DNA of 64,000 nucleotides from JAUIET01 sp039111475 (GTDB taxonomy: Bacteria; Pseudomonadota; Gammaproteobacteria; Pseudomonadales; JAUIET01): the NCBI GenBank assembly GCA_039111475.1, contig JBCCIP010000001.1:186001-250000 (forward strand), read 5' to 3'. Below the pieces are notes generated by a model, which saw only the letters and a program-made list of their open reading frames with translations, searched no databases and was not told where the DNA came from. Of this stretch, positions 26,227 through 35,430 are shown piece by piece. Position numbers and translations under genes: made by a program. How positions within the stretch are numbered: position 1 is the stretch's first letter; each line of letters starts with the position of its first letter.

Positions 26227-28674
26227 CTACCAGCCATAGTGCAGCTCAATACCCCAGGTTCGCTGTTTTCCAGGAACGAGGCTCACAGCGCCTATGCCGT
26301 TGATACTGGCTATACCAGCTCCGAAGTATTGCTCATCCGTCAGGTTATTCACGTAAGCTGCGATCTCCAGACCCTCAAAAGCCTCAGGCTGAACAGCCAC
26401 TCGTAGATTCAAGAAATCGAATGAATCCAAATAGGCCTGGTCTGTAGCGGCGGCCGCAGAATCCAACCCGATGAATTGTGAGCCTATATAGTAGTAGCTG
26501 AGCCGAGGTGTGACTGAGCCCAGACTTGTGGCCCACTCGTATTGAGCCGTTAGTGAAAAGCTCTGTTCCGGCGTATAGGCAAAATCTTCGCTGCTGCGAT
26601 CAATATCAAACGTAGTGCCGTCGGGGTTAACACCTTCATCAACAAATTCGTCGTATTCCGCATTGATGTAACTTGCGGTGGCCGCCAGGAACCATCCATC
26701 CGCCGGAATTACAGTGAACTCGAGCTCTGCGCCCCAGATGGTTGCCTCGCCCGCGTTAGTGGTACCGTTCAGCGTAATAGGGGGTAATGTGGGGTCTTCG
26801 CGAGGGAACACTCGCGTGACAGTAATTTGTATATCTTCATAGTCGGAGTAATAGAATGAACCATTAATCCTTGCGCGCTGTCCCCACAGTTCCAGCTTGT
26901 AACCCAGTTCATAGCTCCACAGGTTCTCCGGATCAAACGCGAGGAAATCATCACCAAATGGGGAAAATCCGCCGGCTTTAAAGCCGTTACTGGCACTTGC
27001 GTAGATCATGCCACCATCAAACACATCATTGCTCCAGCTGTCGGGTGTGAACATCGTGAGAGTTAGGGATGGGCTGAACTCATTCCAATCGTCCTTTCCG
27101 CCGCGGATTGGGTTAGTGGGGTGCGGAACAACATCGTGAATATACGTTTCAAGGGCATCGAAAGCCTCGCGAGAAATCCGATTTCCCACCGGGAAAGCAT
27201 CTGCCGCGGCATAATTTGCCTGCTCAGCCTGCTTTTCTTCATAGGTATAGCGGCCACCGAGCGTCAGCTGCCAATGATCCGACAGATCGATGATTGCCTG
27301 CCCAAACAGTGCGAAAGATGTGTTTTCGAAATCTCTTATAGCGGCTTCACGGAAACCGATACTGGCGGGCAGTAGTGAGACTTCGCCGTTGCCCAGGTCG
27401 ATACCAAGGAATCCACCTGGACCAAGTAGTTGGCTAAAAGGTGAATCGTTAATCTCTTCATGTGAATAAAATAATCCTACCGTGTACGATAGCTTTTCGT
27501 CAAAAGCGTCTCCCAATAATTGCAACTCTTGAGAGAAAAAGCGGCGGCTCTCGTTATTCGCATCAATCCCATTGGCATTCAATTGCCTGTTCGGTTCGGC
27601 TTGATTGCTTAATGTAAACAGGTTTGTGGCATCCACATCGTTGTCAGCAGTAGACATGTCATCTTGATATAAATAGCCGGTGATGCTCTTGATAGTGACC
27701 GTCTCCAATTCCCAAGCCATGGTTAAACCAGCTAGCATGTTAGAGATTTTGTAAGGCAGGGGGCTACGATCAAAAAGAACTTTTTCGTCATCAATAAGTT
27801 CTTCGCTTTCAGCACACAGCTCATTGAACGGCGTAGCTACCCCCGGCGCGGTAAAGTTTTGCAGTGGCGCGCTTGTCGCCTGGATACAATTTGCCGGTGC
27901 GGTGTTCTCATCGACGTCACCAAAGAACAGTAGTAGGTCACCAACAAATGATTCATTTGGCTCATAGCGCAACTGAGCCAGCACAGACTGCCTGTCAACA
28001 TCCCCGAAATCTGTTCCGGTGCGGGCATCCTCGCGGTAACCATCCTCTTTACGATAATCTAATTGCAGACCACCATAAAGCGTGTCCGTCACTAGCGGTC
28101 CACTAAAGCCCGCTCGAAAGTTGCTACGACCTAGATCGCCAATATTGGCACTTGCAAAGCCCTCGTTCTCCTGTCCAGGTTTTTTGGTAGTTAACAGTAA
28201 TGCGCCACCGGCCGTATTTTTGCCGAATAAAGTACCTTGAGGGCCACGCAACACTTGCACAGATTCGACGTCCAGCACGTCAACGAGCTGGGTATCGTTG
28301 CGGGGTACGTAAATGGAATCCACGTATACACCCACGCCCGGTTCGGCTTGAACACCGGGTGAGCGCGTACCAACGCCGCGAATATTCAAATCAGCCGTTT
28401 TGCGACCTTCCCTGCGAGACAGGCCAGGCACATTGCGGGTTAGATCACTGACGTTGTTGATTTGAGCGGCTCGCAGAGCTTCGCCCGTAAAGGCTGAAAC
28501 AGCAATAGGTGTATCCTGAAGGGTTTCTTCCCGCTTCCTTGCGGTTACTACCACTTCCTCTAAAACCATTTGAGCATGCGCGGCTGTGGGTAAACCCACC
28601 GCAAGCCACGGCAAAGTCAGTGCAATTGCCAGTGCCGGACCTTTTTTCTGAAACGTGGATAGAATGTATTTCAT
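26227..28674 (-). CDS. TonB-dependent outer-membrane receptor
   Basis: An 815-residue receptor. I chose the ATG at 28674 because it has GGAG nine to ten bases upstream and gives a proper signal peptide ending TAAHA before QMVLEEVVVTARKR. The plug (IAVSAFTGEAL, VQVLRGPQGTLFGK) and beta-barrel ending TWGIELHYGW are intact. It lies directly downstream of a DUF3604 lipoprotein (start 30598) and a MarR regulator on the same strand, with the SDR/P450 cluster beyond. Import of the substrate of that cluster is likely; the ligand is not readable. Confidence 0.9.
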   Translation of the reverse strand: MKYILSTFQKKGPALAIALTLPWLAVGLPTAAHAQMVLEEVVVTARKREETLQDTPIAVSAFTGEALRAAQINNVSDLTRNVPGLSRREGRKTADLNIRGVGTRSPGVQAEPGVGVYVDSIYVPRNDTQLVDVLDVESVQVLRGPQGTLFGKNTAGGALLLTTKKPGQENEGFASANIGDLGRSNFRAGFSGPLVTDTLYGGLQLDYRKEDGYREDARTGTDFGDVDRQSVLAQLRYEPNESFVGDLLLFFGDVDENTAPANCIQATSAPLQNFTAPGVATPFNELCAESEELIDDEKVLFDRSPLPYKISNMLAGLTMAWELETVTIKSITGYLYQDDMSTADNDVDATNLFTLSNQAEPNRQLNANGIDANNESRRFFSQELQLLGDAFDEKLSYTVGLFYSHEEINDSPFSQLLGPGGFLGIDLGNGEVSLLPASIGFREAAIRDFENTSFALFGQAIIDLSDHWQLTLGGRYTYEEKQAEQANYAAADAFPVGNRISREAFDALETYIHDVVPHPTNPIRGGKDDWNEFSPSLTLTMFTPDSWSNDVFDGGMIYASASNGFKAGGFSPFGDDFLAFDPENLWSYELGYKLELWGQRARINGSFYYSDYEDIQITVTRVFPREDPTLPPITLNGTTNAGEATIWGAELEFTVIPADGWFLAATASYINAEYDEFVDEGVNPDGTTFDIDRSSEDFAYTPEQSFSLTAQYEWATSLGSVTPRLSYYYIGSQFIGLDSAAAATDQAYLDSFDFLNLRVAVQPEAFEGLEIAAYVNNLTDEQYFGAGIASINGIGAVSLVPGKQRTWGIELHYGW

Positions 28675-28723
28675 GTGATGAGTACTCCAGAGGTCGAATA
28701 TATTATTTCCATCTTGAATAGCT

Positions 28724-30598
28724 TCATTGCGCTGGCCCATACCAAATTGCCGAACTGATCGCGCGTTCCTGAATACTGCTAGGCTTCGGCGCTTCCATTC
28801 CCAATAGTTTGGCGTCGAATGTGGTTGACTTAGGCGTCGGAATTTCGATGACCCTAGCGTAGTAAAAAGCGTCCAGCGCTGCGTTGAAGTTTGGGTCGCG
28901 CCAGGCGGCCGTTAACTGTGGCGTGCCAATGTTATTGCGATACGTCGCTTGTTTCACGTTGACGGTGTTACCTACGGGCTGCAAAGTGCCATCAGAGTTG
29001 AATCGACTTTTGTCATCCGCCGCAACATTATAAATCCGTTCATGACTTATGCCGTCTTTATCAACCCAGCCTTTAATAATCTGAATACGATCCAGATTGG
29101 CACCGATCGGATCTTTTTGCGCCATCACCAGGAACAGCGGAGAGGAATTTTCACCGGTACCGCGCAGCTCACCACCCATCGGCACGCCACCTTGATACAC
29201 CTTCTGCAAGCCGTCCGAGTCGCTAAGATCAGCTTCCTGCAAATTCCAGCCGGCAAAAAATCGTAAGGATATACGCGGCCCTGAAGTGGAATAAGTCTCC
29301 TTGCGGCGCATAGCATCGAACAGGCTGGCGCGAGTATTCTCTTCAGCCCAAACAGCCGCAAGGCCCATCGCGAACCACTGCTTGCCGCGGTTCTCATCGT
29401 CTGGTACCAAAGTGCTAAGCCCCATTCGGATACCGGCACTACCGTCCAATATTGGTAGCTTGCCATGGTAGTTATCTTCTTCCACGGAGGAGCTGCTGTT
29501 GTGGCCATCACTGCTGCCAATAAAACCGAAGCGATAGGGATTCAAGCTGGCACGATGCGACAATTCCAGGCCGGCGCGCAAGGCATCGCGTACATAACCG
29601 CCCGCGTTCTTTTGAGAACCGCCTGAGACTTTCATTGGCACATCGTAGATTCCAAAGCCTGCAAATTCGTCTTTTGGGGATAGCTCGGGATGGGTTTCCG
29701 ATGCGCCTTTTACTTGAAGAATTTCGCTGATGGGCTCATTGCGCATGCGCTGTGTGGCGTATTCTGAATTTATGGCTTCACCATTGAAGGTCACATCGTC
29801 ATACATCAGGCCATTACTGGCATTGCCGTTGTGCGGAATGGCAAGACTATCAATGCCCTCTTCTCTTTGCGCGTCAAGAACGTCCCACAAGTCTTCAGGA
29901 TTGACCGAGTCCACTGAGCTATAGAGCCTTTCGGGTACGTTACCAGATCGGAAGATCACGTTGCGATGCAGGTTTTGCGCATCCGGCATTGAAGTCCATT
30001 CATAACCTATGAACGTAGTGAAGCTGCCGGGTACATTGTGGCGTTCTGCGGCGTCAATAATTTGCTGCCAGGCGTCTCGATTAACGGATTCCAATCCCGG
30101 AATACCAAACTGCTCTCTCTTCTTCTCCTCGCTGGAGACCCGAAGCACTGCGGTGCGAAAAAACTCCCAGGTGATATTCAGCGGTCGGCCGCCCTGTACC
30201 GCGGCTCGGATGGCATTGTCTTCAACCTGCTCTCCAGCGAGGTGCCTCGCTACGCCCAGGTACTCTGCGTGATCGGTTACTGCACCAAAATCCAACGGAC
30301 GTTTGGCACGAATGGAATAGCCAAGGCCGTGTTCAATGGTGTCACCTTTCATATACCGCCAGGCGTCTTCCGGCAAGGTACGTACGCCCATCGTGTAGGC
30401 ATCAAACGACAGGCTACTGTGGACGTGTAGATCGCCCCAATACAGGTTTCTATCTGGATTAAACTCGGTAGTGCGCAGTACTGGCGCAGGCAGATCAGAG
30501 CTGTGCACCGCTCGAATACTCGGGTCATCAACCTTTGAACACGAAGCCATTGCGAGGGGCAGCAGCACCATCGCAAAGCGGACGCCGCAAAGATTCAT
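28724..30598 (-). CDS. DUF3604 lipoprotein, PHP-like hydrolase fold, copy 1
   Basis: A 624-residue secreted protein. The ATG at 30598 is preceded by AGAGAGGTCGAT and gives a lipoprotein signal ending LAMASC (Cys20); an upstream in-frame ATG would bury it. Metal-site motifs of the DUF3604/PHP type are GDLHVH (His58, His60), VTDHAEYLG, IPHNGN and SSDGHNSSS. The C-terminal SAIWYG is also conserved in the second copy at 50192. The family is widespread but its substrate is not established to my knowledge; a periplasmic phosphoester, sulfoester or amide hydrolase is possible. It lies between the TonB receptor and MarR. Confidence 0.85.
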   Translation of the reverse strand: MNLCGVRFAMVLLPLAMASCSKVDDPSIRAVHSSDLPAPVLRTTEFNPDRNLYWGDLHVHSSLSFDAYTMGVRTLPEDAWRYMKGDTIEHGLGYSIRAKRPLDFGAVTDHAEYLGVARHLAGEQVEDNAIRAAVQGGRPLNITWEFFRTAVLRVSSEEKKREQFGIPGLESVNRDAWQQIIDAAERHNVPGSFTTFIGYEWTSMPDAQNLHRNVIFRSGNVPERLYSSVDSVNPEDLWDVLDAQREEGIDSLAIPHNGNASNGLMYDDVTFNGEAINSEYATQRMRNEPISEILQVKGASETHPELSPKDEFAGFGIYDVPMKVSGGSQKNAGGYVRDALRAGLELSHRASLNPYRFGFIGSSDGHNSSSSVEEDNYHGKLPILDGSAGIRMGLSTLVPDDENRGKQWFAMGLAAVWAEENTRASLFDAMRRKETYSTSGPRISLRFFAGWNLQEADLSDSDGLQKVYQGGVPMGGELRGTGENSSPLFLVMAQKDPIGANLDRIQIIKGWVDKDGISHERIYNVAADDKSRFNSDGTLQPVGNTVNVKQATYRNNIGTPQLTAAWRDPNFNAALDAFYYARVIEIPTPKSTTFDAKLLGMEAPKPSSIQERAISSAIWYGPAQ

Positions 30599-30662
30599 AT
30601 CGACCTCTCTTTCATCTGCAATCGACAGGCACGGAGGTACCATCAATGTTAGTTGTAATATT

Positions 30663-30677
30663 GATAGGTATCCTAAC
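30663..30677. promoter_or_regulatory. MarR-type operator, site 1
   Basis: GATAGGTATCCTAAC, an imperfect inverted repeat, lies between MarR (stop 30717) and the DUF3604 start (30598). With flanks it reads TTGATAGGTATCCTAACTAT and matches the perfect repeat at 31267-31281 in TTG, TAGG and CCTAAC. It would control the DUF3604-TonB unit. Confidence 0.6.
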
Positions 30678-30716
30678 TATAATTCAGCAAAGAGTCAATG
30701 CGAAACTTGAGCGTTG

Positions 30717-31187
30717 CTATTTTTTGCGTATCTCGTGGTCTACATCGTCCACGAACATTTCCACTTTTCCCAACAATCGCATGTAACTTTTCAGCTCACG
30801 CTCGGTGACGTCATCCATGTACTCCTGTAGCTTCGCTCCATAGGCCGCCAGGCCTTCCAGGGCTTTACGTCCTTTTGCTTTCAGAACCAGGCGTTTGACC
30901 TTAGCGTTCTCCAGGGTCTGCCGCTTGGAGAGGTAAGCCTTCTTTTCCAGCTTATTGACGATGGGTGACAAGGTCGCCTTGGTGACACCCAGGATCTCCG
31001 AGAGCTCAGTAAGGTTGATTTCGGGGTGCTGTCCTACTTCTATAATGACTTCGACCTCCGACATGTACAGCAATTCACCAGTGCCGTAATCCCTGGGGTG
31101 CTTTCGACCCCAGAGCATCTTGTTAGTCAGCCGAAGAAGCTGCTCAGAGGCTTCAAGTTTGAGTTGCTCAAGGTGATCCACCGGCAT
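30717..31187 (-). CDS. MarR family transcriptional regulator
   Basis: A 156-residue winged-helix protein. The HTH is NLTELSEILGVTKATLSPIV (about 78-97), followed by the wing KKAYLSKRQTLENAKVKR. MarR proteins are mostly ligand-responsive repressors of catabolic genes. Two matching inverted repeats flank the gene: one in front of the divergent SDR (31267-31281) and one in front of the downstream DUF3604 gene (30663-30677). It likely represses both directions and is relieved by a pathway intermediate, possibly an acyl-CoA or aromatic acid. Confidence 0.88.
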   Translation of the reverse strand: MPVDHLEQLKLEASEQLLRLTNKMLWGRKHPRDYGTGELLYMSEVEVIIEVGQHPEINLTELSEILGVTKATLSPIVNKLEKKAYLSKRQTLENAKVKRLVLKAKGRKALEGLAAYGAKLQEYMDDVTERELKSYMRLLGKVEMFVDDVDHEIRKK

Positions 31188-31266
31188 CGTGCACCTTACT
31201 ATCCAATATAAGTTTCGAGGTAATGCCCAAAGTATACAGACCAGTTGACAGTGATCAAATTATTTT

Positions 31267-31281
31267 GTTAGGCTACCTAAC
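31267..31281. promoter_or_regulatory. MarR-type operator, site 2
   Basis: GTTAGGCTACCTAAC, a perfect 6-bp inverted repeat with a 3-bp centre, lies between the MarR start (31187) and the SDR start (31319), so it can control both. It is about 40 bp upstream of the SDR ATG. Confidence 0.65.
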
Positions 31282-31318
31282 ATTAGTGGAGCCCGCAAAC
31301 CTTGTAGCAAAAAACACC

Positions 31319-32080
31319 ATGTACAGTAAAGACGCTTTCCAAGGCAAAATCGTCGCAGTCACCGGGGCCGGTTCCGGCGTAGGACGGGCATTGGCCCGGC
31401 TTTACTCGCAAGCAGGTGCCTCAGTGGCGATTCTTGATATCGAGGATGAGCGTTTGGCCCAAACGGCGTCCGACCTGACCGACGAAGGCGCCAATGTGTT
31501 GAAGATTGTAGGTGATGTCTCCGACCCAAATTATTGCGCAAATGCGATCGATCAGGTGGTTAATCACTGTGGTGGCATTGACGTGCTGTGCAACGTAGCT
31601 GGCATCGTATCATTCCGGGCCATCGCTGACGTCGACCCGTCCTTCTGGCGTAAGCATTTCGCCGTTAACGTTGACGGCCCCTTCTTTTTGTCTCAAGCGG
31701 CCTTGCCCCACCTCACGAAAACGGGCGGCAATATTGTGAATGTTGCTTCATCAGCCGCATTGGTGGGTGAAGCTTTTCTGGTGCCCTACGCTGCCAGCAA
31801 GGCGGCCTTGGTGCACATGACCAAATCCATGGCGATGGAACTGGTCAACGAAAACGTGCGCATCAATGCTGTGGCGCCAGGTGCTATCGACACTAATATA
31901 ATGGCCGGACAAACTTTTCCTGACAATATCGATTTTGACCTTGTCAGTCGATACACGGGGCTTCGTGCCGCGTCAAGTCCAGAAGAGATTGCCGAGTTTA
32001 TCGCGTATATCTCATCGCCGATGGCCAGTTCTATTCATGGAGCTTGCCTGTCAATCGACGGCGGCATTACGGCCGGCTAA
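31319..32080 (+). CDS. Short-chain dehydrogenase/reductase
   Basis: A 253-residue classical SDR from the ATG at 31319; the frame extends upstream to 31223 but that part covers the MarR operator. The cofactor loop is TGAGSGVGRA, the active site SSAALVGEAFLVPYAASK carries Ser, Tyr and Lys, and VAPGAIDTN closes the substrate loop. NAD(H) is likely because an acidic residue follows beta-2 (ILDIED). It heads a two-gene plus-strand unit with the epimerase-like gene. The substrate is probably a secondary alcohol or ketone. Confidence 0.85.
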   Translation: MYSKDAFQGKIVAVTGAGSGVGRALARLYSQAGASVAILDIEDERLAQTASDLTDEGANVLKIVGDVSDPNYCANAIDQVVNHCGGIDVLCNVAGIVSFRAIADVDPSFWRKHFAVNVDGPFFLSQAALPHLTKTGGNIVNVASSAALVGEAFLVPYAASKAALVHMTKSMAMELVNENVRINAVAPGAIDTNIMAGQTFPDNIDFDLVSRYTGLRAASSPEEIAEFIAYISSPMASSIHGACLSIDGGITAG

Positions 32081-32105
32081 TCACGCAAATCAGAGGAACC
32101 TGGTT

Positions 32106-33089
32106 ATGAAAGTATTGCTAACAGGTCCCAGCGGCAGGGTTGGCTACACTACCTTTAGCAGATTGTTAGGCGCGGGGCACGAGGTTCGTTGTTTCGATAC
32201 GCGAAAGAACTTCCTGAGCCATCCGAGCGGCTTCAACGAGTCGATCGAACATTACTGGCGCAACAAGGGACATGAGTTTGAGTGGGTATGGGGCGACATT
32301 CGCAATGCCGATGACGTTCGGGCCGCCGTTGTCGATGACGTAGACGTGGTTATTCACCATGCCGCTATGACTTTGCCCTCCCACTGTGAAGAGGAATGGG
32401 AGTATTGCTGGGAGGTCAATTATTACGGGACCCTAAATGTGATAGCGGCCATACAACAGTCATCAAAGTCGCCTAAGCTCATATACTCTTCATCGGTGGC
32501 AAATTATGGCTTTCAGCTTGAGGGTTGTGACGCCTTTATTGAATCGGACCCGCAACCCTCTACCTGCACTTATGCCGCCACCAAAATTGCCTCCGAATTG
32601 GCGATTCGCAAATCAGGCATTAACTTCACGATTATGCGAATGGCATCTGCAATCGATTACCGCGCACCGCACCTGCTAATGATGTCTTCCGCCGACATGC
32701 AAGAACGAGCGGCGAAAGAAATGAAACTCAAAACGCCGACCTCGCCCGCACATTGGGTCTCAGTCGATGACGTGAACACGGCTTACCTCAACGCGATTGC
32801 CAACCCCGCATCCGATCATCAAACGTATAACATAGCTGGCCCAGAGGATTGTAGAACAAGCTTCAAATCCTTCCAGGATGAGCTGTCGATAGCCCTTGGC
32901 GCTAAGACATCATCCGACAGCGATTGGGGCAAAAAACCCTACCCGCAGCACTACTACGATATTTCTACAGCAGATGCTGTATTAGATTTTGCTCACACAC
33001 CTCTCATAAAAATTCTTAAAAACATGACCGATGCGCTGGCCGATATTGGCGAGTTTTTAGAACTTTCTCAGCCGGACGCGTCCTGTTAG
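32106..33089 (+). CDS. NAD-dependent epimerase/dehydratase-like extended SDR
   Basis: A 327-residue extended SDR. The ATG at 32106 follows AGAGGAACCTGGTT; the longer frame to 31935 overlaps the previous gene and is rejected. It has the Rossmann motif GPSGRVG and YAATK (Tyr/Lys of the catalytic pair) in a typical TCTYAATKIASE setting. Extended SDRs act on nucleotide sugars but also on steroid, lignin and hydroxy-acyl substrates; with P450 and SDR neighbours the latter seems likelier. It is convergent with the P450 gene (9-bp gap). Confidence 0.82.
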   Translation: MKVLLTGPSGRVGYTTFSRLLGAGHEVRCFDTRKNFLSHPSGFNESIEHYWRNKGHEFEWVWGDIRNADDVRAAVVDDVDVVIHHAAMTLPSHCEEEWEYCWEVNYYGTLNVIAAIQQSSKSPKLIYSSSVANYGFQLEGCDAFIESDPQPSTCTYAATKIASELAIRKSGINFTIMRMASAIDYRAPHLLMMSSADMQERAAKEMKLKTPTSPAHWVSVDDVNTAYLNAIANPASDHQTYNIAGPEDCRTSFKSFQDELSIALGAKTSSDSDWGKKPYPQHYYDISTADAVLDFAHTPLIKILKNMTDALADIGEFLELSQPDASC

Positions 33090-33098
33090 CGTGCTGGC

Positions 33099-34343
33099 CT
33101 AGGCGCGCTTGTCAAAGGTAATCGGCATCGCTTTAATGCCTTGAATAAAGTTGGACTTAAGGTATACGAGATCACCGGCCAGCTGTGGGTTATCCATTCG
33201 TGATAGTACTTCCTCCAGCATGACCCGCATTTCCATTTTGGCGAGATTCATGCCAAAGCAATTGTGCCTGCCGATTCCGAACGAACGGATATCGCGCTGC
33301 AGATCCTGCTGTTCGCTACGGTGCACATTAAAATGTTCTGGATCATCTTTAAAGACGGATTCATCTCTATTGGCTCCCGCGTAATAGATGATGATTTTAT
33401 CGCCCTTTTTAATCGGCGCGTTACCAAGCTCCGGTGCAGAAATGTCTTCGGTTGCTGTGCGGCGCATGCAAATAAAGGGGGGGTTGTAACGCAGCATTTC
33501 ATAAATGGCGTCATCGATTTTCTCAGGATGTTGCTGAAGGTAGCGATACTGTTCTGGATTCTCCATCAAATTTCGAAGCGCATGCGAAATGGTGGTACGG
33601 GTACTCTCATTACCCGCTGACAAGATCATCAATACAATCCAGGCAAAGGTTTCATCAGATACTGGTTGGCCATTTATAACGCCATTAAGCAGTTGGCTGC
33701 TCACATTTTTAGTCTCGGAGCCTCGCCATTTGTTTGCCAGTTCAAAGGCGTAGACCATCAAATCCGCTGCGGCCTGCTCTGCGGCCTCTTTGCCACCGGA
33801 CACATCCGGGTCGTCCGAGAACATCATGGTATTGGTCCATCCGAAAAACTTGTCCCGATCACTGGCAGGTATGTCAAAGAACTCCAAAATCATCAGCAGT
33901 GGAAGTTCGGCGGCTACCTCGGTTACAAACTCACAAGCGCCTTTGTCGATCACACGATCAACAATTTCTTTCGCGTAGCGTCTTGCCCGTGGTTCGTAAG
34001 AAGCAACCGCTGCTGGCGTGAAATGATCCCGAATCAGTCGACGATAATCGAGGTTTTCGGGTGGATCCAGATTTATAAACATGCGGGACTGAATGTTGTC
34101 GACTATCTCCTGCTCCATTTCCATGGGTATGGCGCTGCGCATTCGCGACGAAAACAAGGCATTGTTTTTTGATACAAAGTCGACGGCTGCGTGTTGCGTG
34201 ACTGCCCAGTATGGAATACCCGTCGAAGGGTCTTCTATTTTGACAGCGGGTCCCGCTGCACGAATGGACGCCACTGCCTTGCTGTCATAGCCTTGGCCCA
34301 GAAATTGAGGGTCCATAATATTTGCATAGGGGCATTCAGCCAT
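33099..34343 (-). CDS. Cytochrome P450 (CYP125/142-like bacterial class)
   Basis: A 414-residue soluble P450. The start ATG at 34343 follows AAAGGAGAAAACA. The I-helix AGNEST (243-248), K-helix EMLR (282-285) and haem motif FGIGRHNCFG (355-364, Cys362 thiolate) are intact. The overall shape (MFINLDPPEN, DHFTPAAV) resembles mycobacterial CYP125/142/124-type enzymes that hydroxylate sterol or branched-lipid side chains. No ferredoxin or reductase gene is in the window. It lies downstream of SDR genes on the same strand and would start oxidation of the imported compound. Family placement is by pattern, not alignment. Confidence 0.9.
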   Translation of the reverse strand: MAECPYANIMDPQFLGQGYDSKAVASIRAAGPAVKIEDPSTGIPYWAVTQHAAVDFVSKNNALFSSRMRSAIPMEMEQEIVDNIQSRMFINLDPPENLDYRRLIRDHFTPAAVASYEPRARRYAKEIVDRVIDKGACEFVTEVAAELPLLMILEFFDIPASDRDKFFGWTNTMMFSDDPDVSGGKEAAEQAAADLMVYAFELANKWRGSETKNVSSQLLNGVINGQPVSDETFAWIVLMILSAGNESTRTTISHALRNLMENPEQYRYLQQHPEKIDDAIYEMLRYNPPFICMRRTATEDISAPELGNAPIKKGDKIIIYYAGANRDESVFKDDPEHFNVHRSEQQDLQRDIRSFGIGRHNCFGMNLAKMEMRVMLEEVLSRMDNPQLAGDLVYLKSNFIQGIKAMPITFDKRA

Positions 34344-34534
34344 TGTTTTCTCCTTTACGGGCAATAAGAGTTGAATAATTGATTGAGTCGTTCACTCATT
34401 TTATCCACAGCCTCCTTCGGGCTGAGCCGATCTTTTCTGCACCGCAGATTTTGCGGCACATGGCGGATGCGGCGCCCAAAAAAAACTCGCTTTTTGGTTC
34501 AATCAAGGCCAGGTTGCCACTCGACATAATGCAA

Positions 34535-35365
34535 TCAATCCTGATTAATCGCATCATTACGGTACTTGCGAAATTCTTCGATGGAACGAACTGCGCCCTT
34601 ATGGCCTATCTCCGGCCATACTCGTTGCGCGAGGCCAAGCATCTTTGCATAAAACGGAAACACTATTTTGCGTGGCGTTTGGGACAACCCTGCCACAATG
34701 ATGCGCGCCGCCCGCTCTGCCGGCATTAGCGCTGGCAAACCCTTAAGCACGGTTTCTGCATTGGTGCCTCGTGTCTTGGCTTTGCTCAGCATGTCTGAGC
34801 TAACATTGCCCGGGCAGATTGTCTTGAACACCACGCCGTGAGCTTCGGCCTCGCCAGCAACCGAAGCGGTAAGCCCGACCACCCCGTGTTTGCTGCCCGA
34901 GTATGCCGCCATAGTACCCACCGGAATCAAGCCGCCACTGGATGCCATATTGGCGATCATGCCATGTCCCTGCGCCTTCATGATGCGATAGGCATACAGT
35001 GTTCCCAGTGCGACCGCTTTCATGTTCACGTCGATCAAAGTTTCAAGGAACGTGTCGTCCATCTCGAGAAACTCGCCCACATACATAATTCCGGCGTTAT
35101 TGATAACCAGATCCAGACTGCCGTGTTCCTCAGCGACCTGTTTGAACACCCGCTCCAACGCCAACTTTTCCGTGACATCAAGAGCAGCCGCTTCCGCACG
35201 ACCACCGGCGGCACGAATGGCGTCTACTACGTCTTGCGCTTCCTGTTCGTACAACGCTGTCACGTATACTACTGCTCCCGCACGCGCAAGCTCCATACTG
35301 ACGGCTCGACCTATGCCAGTACCGGCACCGGTAATGACCGCGCTTTTCCCAGCCCATCTGCTCAT
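34535..35365 (-). CDS. Short-chain dehydrogenase/reductase
   Basis: A 276-residue SDR. The ATG at 35365 is supported by AGGAGAATCATCATA; the extra 15 residues upstream are rejected. TGAGTGIG binds the cofactor, NNAG is present and the active site is SSGGLIPVGTMAAYSGSK. The C-terminus is basic and hydrophobic (RKIVFPFYAKMLGLAQRVW), suggesting membrane association as in several lipid-acting SDRs. It stands upstream of P450 by 191 bp and 65 bp after another SDR. Confidence 0.82.
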   Translation of the reverse strand: MSRWAGKSAVITGAGTGIGRAVSMELARAGAVVYVTALYEQEAQDVVDAIRAAGGRAEAAALDVTEKLALERVFKQVAEEHGSLDLVINNAGIMYVGEFLEMDDTFLETLIDVNMKAVALGTLYAYRIMKAQGHGMIANMASSGGLIPVGTMAAYSGSKHGVVGLTASVAGEAEAHGVVFKTICPGNVSSDMLSKAKTRGTNAETVLKGLPALMPAERAARIIVAGLSQTPRKIVFPFYAKMLGLAQRVWPEIGHKGAVRSIEEFRKYRNDAINQD

Positions 35366-35430
35366 TATGATGATTCTCCTAGGTAAGCGATCTGCCGAAT
35401 CTGGACGCACTTACTCATTGTTTACCTCTG

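Noticed and set aside
31935..32105. N-terminal extension of the epimerase-like frame
   Set aside because: It overlaps the SDR gene and the ATG at 32106 has a ribosome site and the Rossmann start.
34408..34424. Hairpin CAGCC/GGCTG as a terminator
   Set aside because: It has a short stem and no T-tract on the relevant strand.
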